Positions 18,841-27,716 of a stretch of 47,679 nucleotides of DNA are shown piece after piece. Under the pieces are notes generated by a model. It searched no databases. It saw only the letters and a program-made list of their open reading frames with translations, and was not told the DNA's origin. A program made the position numbers and the translations under genes. Numbering within the stretch: the first letter of the stretch is position 1; each line of letters opens with the position of its first letter. The stretch lies in assembly GCA_030446015.1 (NCBI GenBank), contig JASUSO010000007.1, positions 1-47,679 on the forward strand. The letters run 5' to 3'. The DNA comes from Methanobacteriota archaeon (lineage in GTDB: Archaea; Halobacteriota; Methanomicrobia; Methanomicrobiales; Methanoculleaceae).

Positions 18841-19140
18841 TTAAACGTTACGGGAACTCTCTTTCCGGATAACCAGAAGGAGATCGATCAGTTCGTCGAC
18901 CTCGGCATCAAGGTTGGAAAGAAGGTCGCTCGCAAGGGGTGTCGCCACCGCGCCTGCCGGCGAGGCGCGGATGTACCCCTCCTGCTCCAGGATCCGCAGC
19001 GAGTAGCGGACCCGGTGGTAGGGGAGATCCAGGATCTCGGCAAGTTTCATGATGCCGATGGGCTGGTGCTCCACGACCGCCCGGATCACCTCCAGGTGTC
19101 TTGAGACGAGTTCGATCTCGGATTTGATCTTTGCCAGCAT
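18841..19140 (-). CDS. Winged-helix transcriptional regulator-like protein
   Basis: IKSEIELVSRHLEVIRAVVEHQPIGIMKLAEILDLPYHRVRYSLRILEQEGYIRAS. Confidence 0.75.
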   Translation of the reverse strand: MLAKIKSEIELVSRHLEVIRAVVEHQPIGIMKLAEILDLPYHRVRYSLRILEQEGYIRASPAGAVATPLASDLLSNLDAEVDELIDLLLVIRKESSRNV

Positions 19141-19170
19141 GGATGTACCCGCGCGAGTGCCACGCACACA

Positions 19171-19404
19171 TTATGGTTGTTCGTGCAGCCAGACCTTTGT
19201 CCGGGCATACTTCTTCCGGAATGATACGGAGACGACCGCTCCTATTACGAGGAGGAGAAGGCCGATCGCAAGACCGAAGGTCCCCTGGGGCGCGTACCGG
19301 AAGAGGACGAAGACACCCATGGCGAAGCAGAGGACGATGACGTTGAGCATCACCGTCAGCATGATGAACTTTGCCTTGAAGACCTGTTTGGTTGCCTCAT
19401 CCAT
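19171..19404 (-). CDS. Small membrane protein (77 aa)
   Basis: Two hydrophobic segments; MDEATKQVFKAKFIMLTVMLNVIVLCFAMGVFVLFRYAPQGTFGLAIGLLLLVIGAVVSVSF. Confidence 0.65.
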   Translation of the reverse strand: MDEATKQVFKAKFIMLTVMLNVIVLCFAMGVFVLFRYAPQGTFGLAIGLLLLVIGAVVSVSFRKKYARTKVWLHEQP

Positions 19405-19463
19405 TATTCATACTTGAACGCGGGGGTAAAAGTACTTGTGGTTTCAACAGGAGAGGTAGTAGA

Positions 19464-20594
19464 ATGAATGAACTGGATTCGGCTATCCGGGATGCAGATA
19501 CGGCGGCATACGTGGCCTACGGCTCGTCGATAGATGCCAACGTGCGCTACCTGACTCGGTTCCGCACCACCGATCCTGTGGTCTACATCCAGAAGCCGGG
19601 CGAGCGCGGGATGATCGTCGTCCCGCAGATGGAGCATGAACGTGCCGTCCGCGAATCGACGGCGGCGGTCGTCACCCGTGCCGACGCAGGCTACCTCGAT
19701 TACATCAAGGCAGGAGAGCCGCGCTGGCGCGCGACCGCCCACATGATCGCCGACCTCGCCGGCGGCCCCGTCCTCGTCCCCGCGAACTTCCCGCTCGCCC
19801 TCGCCCGGGAACTCGAATCGTTCCAGCCGGTCGTGCTCGACGAGCGGGGGGCGGTCGAGGCGATGCGGGCGGTCAAGACGCCAGAGGAGATCGAGCGGAT
19901 ACGCTCGGTCCAGCGGGCTACCGAGGCCGCGATGGAGCGCGGGATCGCGCTCATCCGGTCGTCCGTCCCGAGGGGGGGCGTCCTCTACCGGAACGGCGCG
20001 CCCCTCACTTCTGAAGCCGTCCGCGCTGAGATGCACACCTACCTCCTCGCCCAAGGCTACCGCGGGGTCGACACCATCGTCTCCTGCGGTCTCGACACTG
20101 CCCTCCCGCACAGCCCCGGTACCGGGCCGCTCCGGGAGAACGAGCCGATCGTCATCGACATCTTCCCACAGGACGAACTGACCGGCTACCACGCCGATAT
20201 GACCCGGACGGTCGTGAAAGGCGAACCCTCTCCGGAAGTCCGGGAGATGTACGAGGCTGTGCGGGACGCAAAAGCCAACGCCGCATCGATGCTCCGCGCC
20301 GGCGCCGTCGGCGCAGACCTCTACCGCGCGACGGTCGAGTTCTTCCGCGACCGCGGCTACGAGAGCAACGCGCAGGGGTTCATTCACAGCCTCGGCCACG
20401 GTGTCGGGCTCGAGGTGCACGAAGAACCGTCGCTCGGGCCGCAGGGCGGGGCGCTCGTCGCCGGCAACGTCGTCACGATCGAGCCGGGGCTCTACTACCC
20501 CGGAACCGGCGGCGTCCGCCTGGAGGATATGGGCGCGGTGACAGAGACCGGGTTTGACCGGTTCACCCAATACGGAGAGGAGCTCATGCTATGA
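19464..20594 (+). CDS. Xaa-Pro aminopeptidase/dipeptidase (M24 family)
   Basis: M24 metal-site patterns: DIFPQDELTGYHADMTRTVVKG, HSLGHGVGLEVHEEPSLG, VVTIEPGLYYPGTGGVRLEDMGAVTETG. Confidence 0.92.
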   Translation: MNELDSAIRDADTAAYVAYGSSIDANVRYLTRFRTTDPVVYIQKPGERGMIVVPQMEHERAVRESTAAVVTRADAGYLDYIKAGEPRWRATAHMIADLAGGPVLVPANFPLALARELESFQPVVLDERGAVEAMRAVKTPEEIERIRSVQRATEAAMERGIALIRSSVPRGGVLYRNGAPLTSEAVRAEMHTYLLAQGYRGVDTIVSCGLDTALPHSPGTGPLRENEPIVIDIFPQDELTGYHADMTRTVVKGEPSPEVREMYEAVRDAKANAASMLRAGAVGADLYRATVEFFRDRGYESNAQGFIHSLGHGVGLEVHEEPSLGPQGGALVAGNVVTIEPGLYYPGTGGVRLEDMGAVTETGFDRFTQYGEELML

Positions 20595-21472
20595 TCATGG
20601 ACGACGAAGTCTACGACGCCTACCGGGAAGCAGGGGTGCTGGCACGGAAGGTGCTCCGCCGGGGTGCGGGGCTCGTGAAGGAGGGGACGTCCCTCCTCGA
20701 GATGGTCGAAGAGACGGAGAGTATGGTGGCCGAGGAGGGTGCGCTGCTCGCCTTCCCCTTAAACGTCTCCTTCAACGAGGCCGCGGCGCACGACACCGCC
20801 ATGCCCGGCGACGAGCGGGTCTTCGCCCGGGGCGACCTCATCAAGGTCGATCTCGGGATCCACGTCGACGGCTACATCGCCGACACCGCCATGACCGTCG
20901 ACCTCGGCGACCACGGCCCGCTCGTCGAGGCGTCCCGTGCAGCCCTCGAGGCGGCGATCGGCGCCGTCCGGCCGGGTATCGTCACCGGAGAGCTCGGGGT
21001 GATCATCCAGGCGGCGATCGAGGAGCACGGCTACAAATCGGTCGGAAACCTCACCGGGCACGGCCTCGACCGCTACGACCTCCATGGTAAGCCCATGATC
21101 CCGAACGTCGCGATGAACGGCGGCACCGTCCTTGAGGAGGGGATGGTCTTTGCCATCGAGCCCTTCGCGACGACCGGGTCGGGGAGGGTCGCCGAAGCGG
21201 CGAGGGTGGAGATCTACAAGCAGATCGCAGCCCGGCCGGCCCGACTCCCGTCGGCAAAGCGGATCCTTGAAGCCGCCCGGCCGCGCAGGGGGCTCCCGTT
21301 CTCCCGCCGCTGGGTTCCGGGGGACAAGGTCGAGATCGGGTTATCCACCCTTGTGCGCAACGGCATCCTGCATCCCTTCCCGGTACTGCACGACGTCCCG
21401 GGATCGTTCGTCTCGCAGGCGGAGCACACCGTGATCGTCACCGCTGATGGATGCGAGGTCACCACCCGGTGA
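20591..21472 (+). CDS. map: Methionine aminopeptidase, type II
   Basis: M24 fold: LIKVDLGIHVDGYIADTAMTVDLG, NLTGHGLDRYDLHGKPMIPNV, MVFAIEPFATTGSGRV, QAEHTVIVTADGCEVTTR. Confidence 0.93.
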   Translation: MIMDDEVYDAYREAGVLARKVLRRGAGLVKEGTSLLEMVEETESMVAEEGALLAFPLNVSFNEAAAHDTAMPGDERVFARGDLIKVDLGIHVDGYIADTAMTVDLGDHGPLVEASRAALEAAIGAVRPGIVTGELGVIIQAAIEEHGYKSVGNLTGHGLDRYDLHGKPMIPNVAMNGGTVLEEGMVFAIEPFATTGSGRVAEAARVEIYKQIAARPARLPSAKRILEAARPRRGLPFSRRWVPGDKVEIGLSTLVRNGILHPFPVLHDVPGSFVSQAEHTVIVTADGCEVTTR

Positions 21473-21500
21473 GTTACGCTTATTGATGCCGCGTGCAAAT

Positions 21501-22802
21501 ATGTCTGCTCGTAATATGACCGGCGACACTGGTACCCGTGACGTCCTCGCCGTCATGGAACTCCTGCTCACCGCGGAGATATTCAACCGGAACGAGGAAC
21601 TCGACATCAACGACCTCAACCCGCGCAGCCGGGAGTTCTTCGGTGCCGGGAGCGGCGGAAACCCCGAGGTGAAGCGTCCCCTGATCGTGAGCGAGGGAGC
21701 GATCAGGAAGACGCTCGACGTCCCGGACACCGTCTTCCAGGCCGTCCGCGCGAACCCGTTCGTCGGCTACGAGGAGTTCGGGCAGCGGCTGAGCCTGCCG
21801 TCGCTCGACACGGCGGCGGGATGGTTCCTCAAGAAGGGTGGTGAGGAGAGGGTCGGCGAGAACCCCGTCCTCGCGTACTTCTTTGAGGGGAAAGACGGCA
21901 TCGAGGTCAGGTACCGCGAGGTTCGGGCGAAGAACCGCCGGTTCGAGGATACGAAGGAGTACGTGGAGGCGAAGGTCTCCCGGATCATCGCCGAGAGCGA
22001 GGAGATGCGGGAGGCGCGCGACCTCATCATCATCAGCGCACCGGACGAGGTCGAGTTCTCGCTCTCGAAACTGGTCTGCACCCCGCGCCAGGAGGAGACG
22101 ATCAAGAAGATCGCCGTCGCTCTCGAGCACCGCGACTTCTTAAGGCAGCACGGCATCTACGAGTTCGGCAGGCTCCTCTTCGTCGGCCCGCCAGGAACCG
22201 GAAAGACCTCGCTCGCGCTCGCGATGTCGCAGGAACTCCACATGCCGGTGCTCGAGGTCCGTCTCGCGATGGTCACCTCCCAGTACCTGGGCGAGACCTC
22301 AAAGAACATCGATCGGATCTTCGACCTCGCGAAGAAACTCGCCCCCTGCATCCTCTTCATCGACGAGTTCGACTTCGTCGCGAAGACCCGGGTCAGCGAC
22401 GACCACGGTGCGATGAAACGTGCGGTGAATATGCTCTTGAAGAACATCGACCAGATCAGTTTCATCAAGAACGGCGTCCTCCTTATCGGGGCGACGAACC
22501 ACCCCCGTATCCTCGACGAAGCGGCCTGGCGGCGATTTGATGAGGTCGTGGAGTTCCCGCTCCCCGATCGGGAGATGCGGCGGGCGATCCTCGAGAAGGT
22601 TGCCGCTACGATCGAGTGCGACTGCGACTTCGCGGACCTTGCCGCCCGGACGGAGGGGTTCTCGGGCTCCGACCTGAGGATGATGATGAAAGAGGCGGTG
22701 ATGTCTGCGCTGATGGAGGACCGGCACCGGGTCGGCCCGGTGGACATCGAGCAGGGGCTCCTCCGGGCGGAGGAGCGAAACGTCATCCGGACCGGGAACT
22801 GA
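21501..22802 (+). CDS. AAA+ ATPase
   Basis: Walker A GPPGTGKTS, Walker B CILFIDEFDFVA, sensor GATNHP, C-terminal AAA lid. Exact start uncertain (21486, 21501 or 21516). Confidence 0.9.
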   Translation: MSARNMTGDTGTRDVLAVMELLLTAEIFNRNEELDINDLNPRSREFFGAGSGGNPEVKRPLIVSEGAIRKTLDVPDTVFQAVRANPFVGYEEFGQRLSLPSLDTAAGWFLKKGGEERVGENPVLAYFFEGKDGIEVRYREVRAKNRRFEDTKEYVEAKVSRIIAESEEMREARDLIIISAPDEVEFSLSKLVCTPRQEETIKKIAVALEHRDFLRQHGIYEFGRLLFVGPPGTGKTSLALAMSQELHMPVLEVRLAMVTSQYLGETSKNIDRIFDLAKKLAPCILFIDEFDFVAKTRVSDDHGAMKRAVNMLLKNIDQISFIKNGVLLIGATNHPRILDEAAWRRFDEVVEFPLPDREMRRAILEKVAATIECDCDFADLAARTEGFSGSDLRMMMKEAVMSALMEDRHRVGPVDIEQGLLRAEERNVIRTGN

Positions 22803-22803
22803 G

Positions 22804-23532
22804 ATGCGGATCACGCTGCTCGGGACCGGGGACGCCATCGGGACGCCGAAGGTAGGGTGCGACTGCGAGAACTGCCGGGCGATGATCGCGGCGGGAAGGT
22901 CGAGGCTCCGGACATCCCTCCTCGTCGAGGCTGAGGAGAAGCACATCCTCATCGAGTCGTCCCCGGACCTCCGCCAGCAGCTCCTCCGGGCCTGCTCCCC
23001 CCATATCGACGCCGTCCTCTGGTCGCACGGCCACTACGACCACTTCATCGGGTTCGGGGAGTTCTACCGGGTGCAGGAGGTGCCTCCAGCCTACGCGGCG
23101 CCGGAGGTGATGGACTACTGCGCAAGGTACCTCCACTTCCTCCCGTTTGAGAAGCACCCCGTCCCGGTCTACGAGCCCTTCGACCTCTTCGGCGTGACGT
23201 TCACATTCTTCCCGGTGAACCACCCGCCGGTCCACACCTGCGGTCTCCTTATCGAGCACGACGACGTCGTGGTTGCCTACACCGCCGATACGCGGGAGGA
23301 TATCCCGGAGGCGAGCAGGGATCTCCTCAAAAATACCGATATCGACCTCCTCTTCGTCGACGCCATCGCTCCTGAGGGCTACTCCATCACCAAACACATG
23401 AACTACGCCGAGGCCGTCCGGTTCGCCCGCGACGTCGGGGCGAGGGACTACCGGTGCATCCACATGAGCCACCTGGTCCCGCCGGGGATGCCGCACGCCG
23501 GGTACGATATGGAGACCTTCTGCTGGGAGTAG
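22804..23532 (+). CDS. MBL-fold metal-dependent hydrolase (PhnP-like)
   Basis: MRITLLGTGDAIGTPKVGCDCENC...; SHGHYDHFIGFGEF; YTADTREDIPEA; CIHMSHL. Confidence 0.88.
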   Translation: MRITLLGTGDAIGTPKVGCDCENCRAMIAAGRSRLRTSLLVEAEEKHILIESSPDLRQQLLRACSPHIDAVLWSHGHYDHFIGFGEFYRVQEVPPAYAAPEVMDYCARYLHFLPFEKHPVPVYEPFDLFGVTFTFFPVNHPPVHTCGLLIEHDDVVVAYTADTREDIPEASRDLLKNTDIDLLFVDAIAPEGYSITKHMNYAEAVRFARDVGARDYRCIHMSHLVPPGMPHAGYDMETFCWE

Positions 23533-23610
23533 GAGAGCGGAGGCCTTACCCGCCTATGCACCAGCTCCGGTGAGCATAGTTGGGGTGACGGCCTCCTGCA
23601 GATCCCTCGC

Positions 23611-23883
23611 TTAAAACTTCCGATACACCCGGCTTCGGTGCCCGACTGCGATGACGTGGATCACCAGGATGTCGTCTATAATCGAGAGAATCGCCCGGTA
23701 GTCCCCGATCCGGAGTGAGTAGAACGGGGGGTTGCTCGCTCCTTTCAGTCGTTTGAGATACTTTTTCGGGTTGGTCTCGCCGGCGAGCGATGCAATTTCT
23801 TCGCCTATCTTGACTGCTACGGGGCGTGGAATGCTCCTGAGATCATGACGGGCCGCTGCTGTGATGACCACGCGGTAGGTCAT
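23611..23883 (-). CDS. RelE/ParE-family toxin
   Basis: MTYRVVITAAARHDLRSIPRPVAVKIGEEIASLAGETNPKKYLKRLKGASNPPFYSLRIGDYRAILSIIDDILVIHVIAVGHRSRVYRKF; typical RelE motif order. Confidence 0.88.
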   Translation of the reverse strand: MTYRVVITAAARHDLRSIPRPVAVKIGEEIASLAGETNPKKYLKRLKGASNPPFYSLRIGDYRAILSIIDDILVIHVIAVGHRSRVYRKF

Positions 23884-24113
23884 TCCTCCTTCAGCTCCGC
23901 CATGACCTCCTCCAGGGTGTAGACCCTTCCGGCCCTGAGATCCTCAAGCGACTCCTCGATTCTCTGGATCGTTTCTTCGCTGAGCGGTTCCTCATCGATT
24001 GCCATCTCGACCAGGCGCTCGATCACCTCGTTGTAAGACTCCCGGGGATGGACTTTCAGGGCGTTGAGCCGGTCCCTGAGTTCGACGCCGATCTTGATGG
24101 TTGTGCTCGTCAT
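23880..24113 (-). CDS. Cognate antitoxin (ribbon-helix-helix-like, archaeal VapB/RelB type)
   Basis: MTSTTIKIGVELRDRLNALKVHPRESYNEVIERLVEMA...; overlaps the toxin start by 4 nt. Confidence 0.85.
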   Translation of the reverse strand: MTSTTIKIGVELRDRLNALKVHPRESYNEVIERLVEMAIDEEPLSEETIQRIEESLEDLRAGRVYTLEEVMAELKEE

Positions 24114-24218
24114 ACTAGGGTATACTCAGGTTTACCTGATGAAGGTTTGCATGGATTGGTGTGTGGTTTCCTGCAGGGTGTCCAGGATATCGGAGATCGT
24201 TGCCGGGGAGCAGCCCCC

Positions 24219-25148
24219 TCACCGCAGTTCCTCGATCCTCCACCCGAGATAATCCCTTATCACCGTGAACGCGAGCCCCGGCGGGATCGCCCCCTGCTCG
24301 GTGACGATCAGGTCGATATACTCCGCTGGCGTTACGTCGAAGGCCGGGTTCCTGACCCGGACGAAGGGGAGCTTCTCCGCCACCTCACGGGGCAGCACCT
24401 CGGCCGGGTCCCGCTCCTCGATCTCGATCAGTTCCCCGAGGATCGTCCGTGGCGCGAACTTGTAGGTCTCGGCCGCCACGATGACGTTCGTCCGGGCTTC
24501 GTGTGCGGAATGCGCGATCTGGGCGGTCCCGATCTTGTTCACCACCGCGCCGTTCACCGCGATCGCGTCGGCGCCGACGAAGACCAGGTCGACATCGTTG
24601 ATGAAGTAGCGGACCGCCGAGTCGACGATGTAGTTCGTCCGGATACCGGCATCATTCAGGGTCTTGATCGTGATGAGCCCCTGGCCGCGGGGCCGGACCT
24701 CCGTCGCGTAGACCTCGATCTCCTTCCCCTGCCGGTGGGCCTCCAGGATGCACGAGAGCGCCGCCTCGGAGTTGCAGTGGGTCATGAGAACGTCGCCGTC
24801 GGAGATGTGGCGTGCCCCGATCTCGGCTATCCGCTCGATTGCGTGCTCCGAGTGCTCGATGAACTCCGCCGCCCGGGCGAGGAGTGCATCCCGTGCGGCC
24901 TCAACCGAGTCGAACGAGTCGAGCACCCTCATCACGGAGCGCACAGCGTTCGGGAGCGAAACGGCGGTCGGCCGGGTTCCGGTGAGGATATCGGCCGCCT
25001 TCTGCATCTCCAGTTTGAAGGTCTCGGGGTCGGATACATCGAGATTTCGGGCATAATCGGCCAATGCATCCACCGCAGCCCGGGCGATCCTGCCGGCGCC
25101 CCGGATCTCCATATTCTTTATGCTTGCTGCCGTCTCACTCAGTAACAT
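24219..25148 (-). CDS. Ribose-1,5-bisphosphate isomerase / eIF-2B alpha family
   Basis: SIKNMEIRGAGRIARAAVDAL; LMTHCNSEAALSCI; YATEVRPRGQGLITIKTLNDAGIRTNYIVDSAVRYFINDVDLVFVGADAI. Confidence 0.88.
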   Translation of the reverse strand: MLLSETAASIKNMEIRGAGRIARAAVDALADYARNLDVSDPETFKLEMQKAADILTGTRPTAVSLPNAVRSVMRVLDSFDSVEAARDALLARAAEFIEHSEHAIERIAEIGARHISDGDVLMTHCNSEAALSCILEAHRQGKEIEVYATEVRPRGQGLITIKTLNDAGIRTNYIVDSAVRYFINDVDLVFVGADAIAVNGAVVNKIGTAQIAHSAHEARTNVIVAAETYKFAPRTILGELIEIEERDPAEVLPREVAEKLPFVRVRNPAFDVTPAEYIDLIVTEQGAIPPGLAFTVIRDYLGWRIEELR

Positions 25149-25202
25149 AGTTCCTCATTGAAGAGAGGGCAGGAGACTACATAGACTTATTGACGTGAGA
25201 AC

Positions 25203-26075
25203 ATGTCGGTAGCCGTTGTTTTTGATAGTGCGGGCACACTTCTGCGGACCTACCGCGTCGCACGTGACGTCCTCCACGACGAGATGCTGACCGAGGTCGA
25301 GACTACGACCATCACCTTCGGTTCGGACGCCCGGGTGCTCGTCGTCCTCCACCTCCACTCCCGGGACGTCATGGAGGCGCCGGAAGACCAGTGCCTCTCC
25401 GAGTTCTTCCTGGAGCAGTCGGTCGGGTTCGGGGTGGCCTGCTCCCGCCGGGTCATCCCCGCCGAGGAGGTCGGGAACATCCTCTACAACGACGAACATG
25501 CCCGCATCGGCGATCTGCAGGCATGCATCCGGCAGGTCTGGAACTGCTGCAAGAAGGAGTCGATCGTCACCATGAACAGCGGCGTGATCTTAAACATGGA
25601 CATCCCCGGCATCGAGTTCACGGTGACGACGGGGGGCAGGCCGTTTGAGGGTGCGAAAGAGGCCATCAGCGAACTGCACCGGATGGGCGTCCCTGCATAC
25701 ATCGCATCCGGCGACCGCGTCGCAAAGCTCGAACGGATGGGCGACTATCTCGGGATCCCCCGGGAACGGGTCTACGGTGTCGCAACCCCCTCGATGAAGG
25801 CCCGGATCGTGGAGGACCTCAAAGAGCAGTATGATAAGGTTGTTATGGTTGGAGATGCCATCAACGACTTGAACGCCTTTCGGAAGGCAGACCTCGCGGT
25901 GCTCACCGAACAGCAGTCCGACCAAAAACCGGCCATCCTTTACTCGAGCGTGGATCGGGTGATCCGCAACGTCCGCGAGGTGCCCGGTATCGTGGCGGAA
26001 CTCCTCACGGATACCGCGCCGCCCGGGAAAAAGTGCACCAATATAAACTCTAATATGATACCAGAAGAAGATTAG
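25203..26075 (+). CDS. HAD-superfamily hydrolase/soluble P-type ATPase-like protein
   Basis: Motif I VVFDSAGTLLRT; motif IV VVMVGDAINDLNAFRKADLAV; 17 nt upstream of atwA on the same strand. Confidence 0.82.
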   Translation: MSVAVVFDSAGTLLRTYRVARDVLHDEMLTEVETTTITFGSDARVLVVLHLHSRDVMEAPEDQCLSEFFLEQSVGFGVACSRRVIPAEEVGNILYNDEHARIGDLQACIRQVWNCCKKESIVTMNSGVILNMDIPGIEFTVTTGGRPFEGAKEAISELHRMGVPAYIASGDRVAKLERMGDYLGIPRERVYGVATPSMKARIVEDLKEQYDKVVMVGDAINDLNAFRKADLAVLTEQQSDQKPAILYSSVDRVIRNVREVPGIVAELLTDTAPPGKKCTNINSNMIPEED

Positions 26076-26092
26076 TTTAAGAGGACCTCAGG

Positions 26093-27706
26093 ATGACCCC
26101 ACTTATTACGGTGAAGAACCTCTGCATGGAGTTCAACGGGACTGCCGTGCTCAAAGACATCAACTTCGAGGTGGCGGAGGGAGAGACCGTCGGCATCATT
26201 GGAAGAAGCGGCGCCGGCAAGACCGTTCTCATGCATCTTATGCGGGGTGTCGACCAGCCCCCGACGCGGGGTGCCGTCATCTATCACGTCGCCGTCTGCG
26301 GTGGATGCGATCACGTCGATGTTCCGAGCGCGGCGGGGAAGCCGTGTCCTGTCTGCGGGGGCACGCTCGAACCGGCGGATATCGATTTCTGGGCCGACGA
26401 GAACGCAATGATGAAACGGCGGATCATGCGGAGAACCGCCATCATGTTCCAGCGGACGTTCGCGCTCTACGGCGACGACCGGGTGATCGAGAACGTCCTG
26501 CGGGCGCTCGACGACGTCGGCTACCCGAGCGAGAAGGCCGTCAGCAGGGCAGCCGACCTGATCGACCAGGTCAGGCTCTCCCACCGAATGATGCATATCG
26601 CCCGCGACCTCTCCGGCGGCGAGAAGCAGCGGGTGGTGCTCGCCCGACAGCTCGCGAAGAACCCGTTCCTCCTCTTTGCGGACGAACCGACCGGGACGCT
26701 CGACCCGGAGACCGCAACGCTCGTCCACCGGATGCTCATCGAGAGCGCCCAGGCGAACGACATGGGCATGGTCGTCACCTCCCACTTCTCAAACGTCATC
26801 AAGGATGTTGCCGACCGGGCAATCCTCCTTGAGGACGGCGAGATCAAGGAGATCGGCCTCCCGGCGGATGTCATCGGCCGGTTCATGGAGAACTACAGCG
26901 ACGCCGCAGAGCGCCAGACCGCGGAGGTCGGCGAGAAGATCCTGGTCGCCCGAGACGTGGTCAAGCGCTTCCTCTCGGTCGACCGGGGTGTCGTCCGGGC
27001 GGTCAACAGCGTCTCGTTCGATGTCGGCGAGAAGGAGATCTTCGGGATCATCGGCAAGAGCGGGGCGGGCAAGACGACCCTCTCCCGAATCATATCCGGG
27101 ATCCTCGAGCCCACCAGCGGCGAGATGAACATCCGGATCGGCGACGACTGGATCGATATGACGAAACCCGGCATCGAGAATCGCGGCCGTGCGAAGGGAT
27201 ACATCGGGCTCCTCCACCAGGAGTACGACCTCTACCCGCACAGGACGGTGCTCGACAACCTCACCGACGCCATCGGCCTTGAGTTCCCGAAGGAGCTTGC
27301 GATGAGGAAGGCGATCATCACCCTTGGAATGGCCGGGTTCACCCCCGAGAAGAGCAAGGAGATCCTGAACCGCTACCCGGGCGAGCTCTCCGAAGGCGAG
27401 AAGCACCGGGTGGCCCTCGCCCAGGTGCTGATCCGTGAGCCGCTGCTGGTCGTTCTCGACGAGCCGACCGGCACCATGGACCCGATCACGAAGATCGACG
27501 TGAAACACTCGATCCTCCACGCCCGCGAGGAGATGGACGAGACATTTATTGTCGTCTCGCACGATATGGAGTTCGTGCGAGATATCTGCGATCGCGTCGC
27601 CCTCATGCGGGGCGGAAAGATCATCAAACTGGGGCCGACGGAAGAGGTGCTCGCCCATCTCACCGAGGACGAACGAACGGTGATGGGGGGCGGCGGAGCC
27701 GCCTGA
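26093..27706 (+). CDS. atwA: Methyl-coenzyme M reductase activation component A2 (dual ABC ATPase)
   Basis: Two intact NBDs: GRSGAGKTVL...LSGGEKQRV...LLFADEPTGTLD and GKSGAGKTTL...LSEGEKHRV...VLDEPTGTMD. CxxC...CPVC insertion (CGGCDHVDVPSAAGKPCPVCGG) in the first NBD; adjacent mmp genes. Confidence 0.92.
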   Translation: MTPLITVKNLCMEFNGTAVLKDINFEVAEGETVGIIGRSGAGKTVLMHLMRGVDQPPTRGAVIYHVAVCGGCDHVDVPSAAGKPCPVCGGTLEPADIDFWADENAMMKRRIMRRTAIMFQRTFALYGDDRVIENVLRALDDVGYPSEKAVSRAADLIDQVRLSHRMMHIARDLSGGEKQRVVLARQLAKNPFLLFADEPTGTLDPETATLVHRMLIESAQANDMGMVVTSHFSNVIKDVADRAILLEDGEIKEIGLPADVIGRFMENYSDAAERQTAEVGEKILVARDVVKRFLSVDRGVVRAVNSVSFDVGEKEIFGIIGKSGAGKTTLSRIISGILEPTSGEMNIRIGDDWIDMTKPGIENRGRAKGYIGLLHQEYDLYPHRTVLDNLTDAIGLEFPKELAMRKAIITLGMAGFTPEKSKEILNRYPGELSEGEKHRVALAQVLIREPLLVVLDEPTGTMDPITKIDVKHSILHAREEMDETFIVVSHDMEFVRDICDRVALMRGGKIIKLGPTEEVLAHLTEDERTVMGGGGAA

Positions 27707-27716
27707 GGTGCACGTA

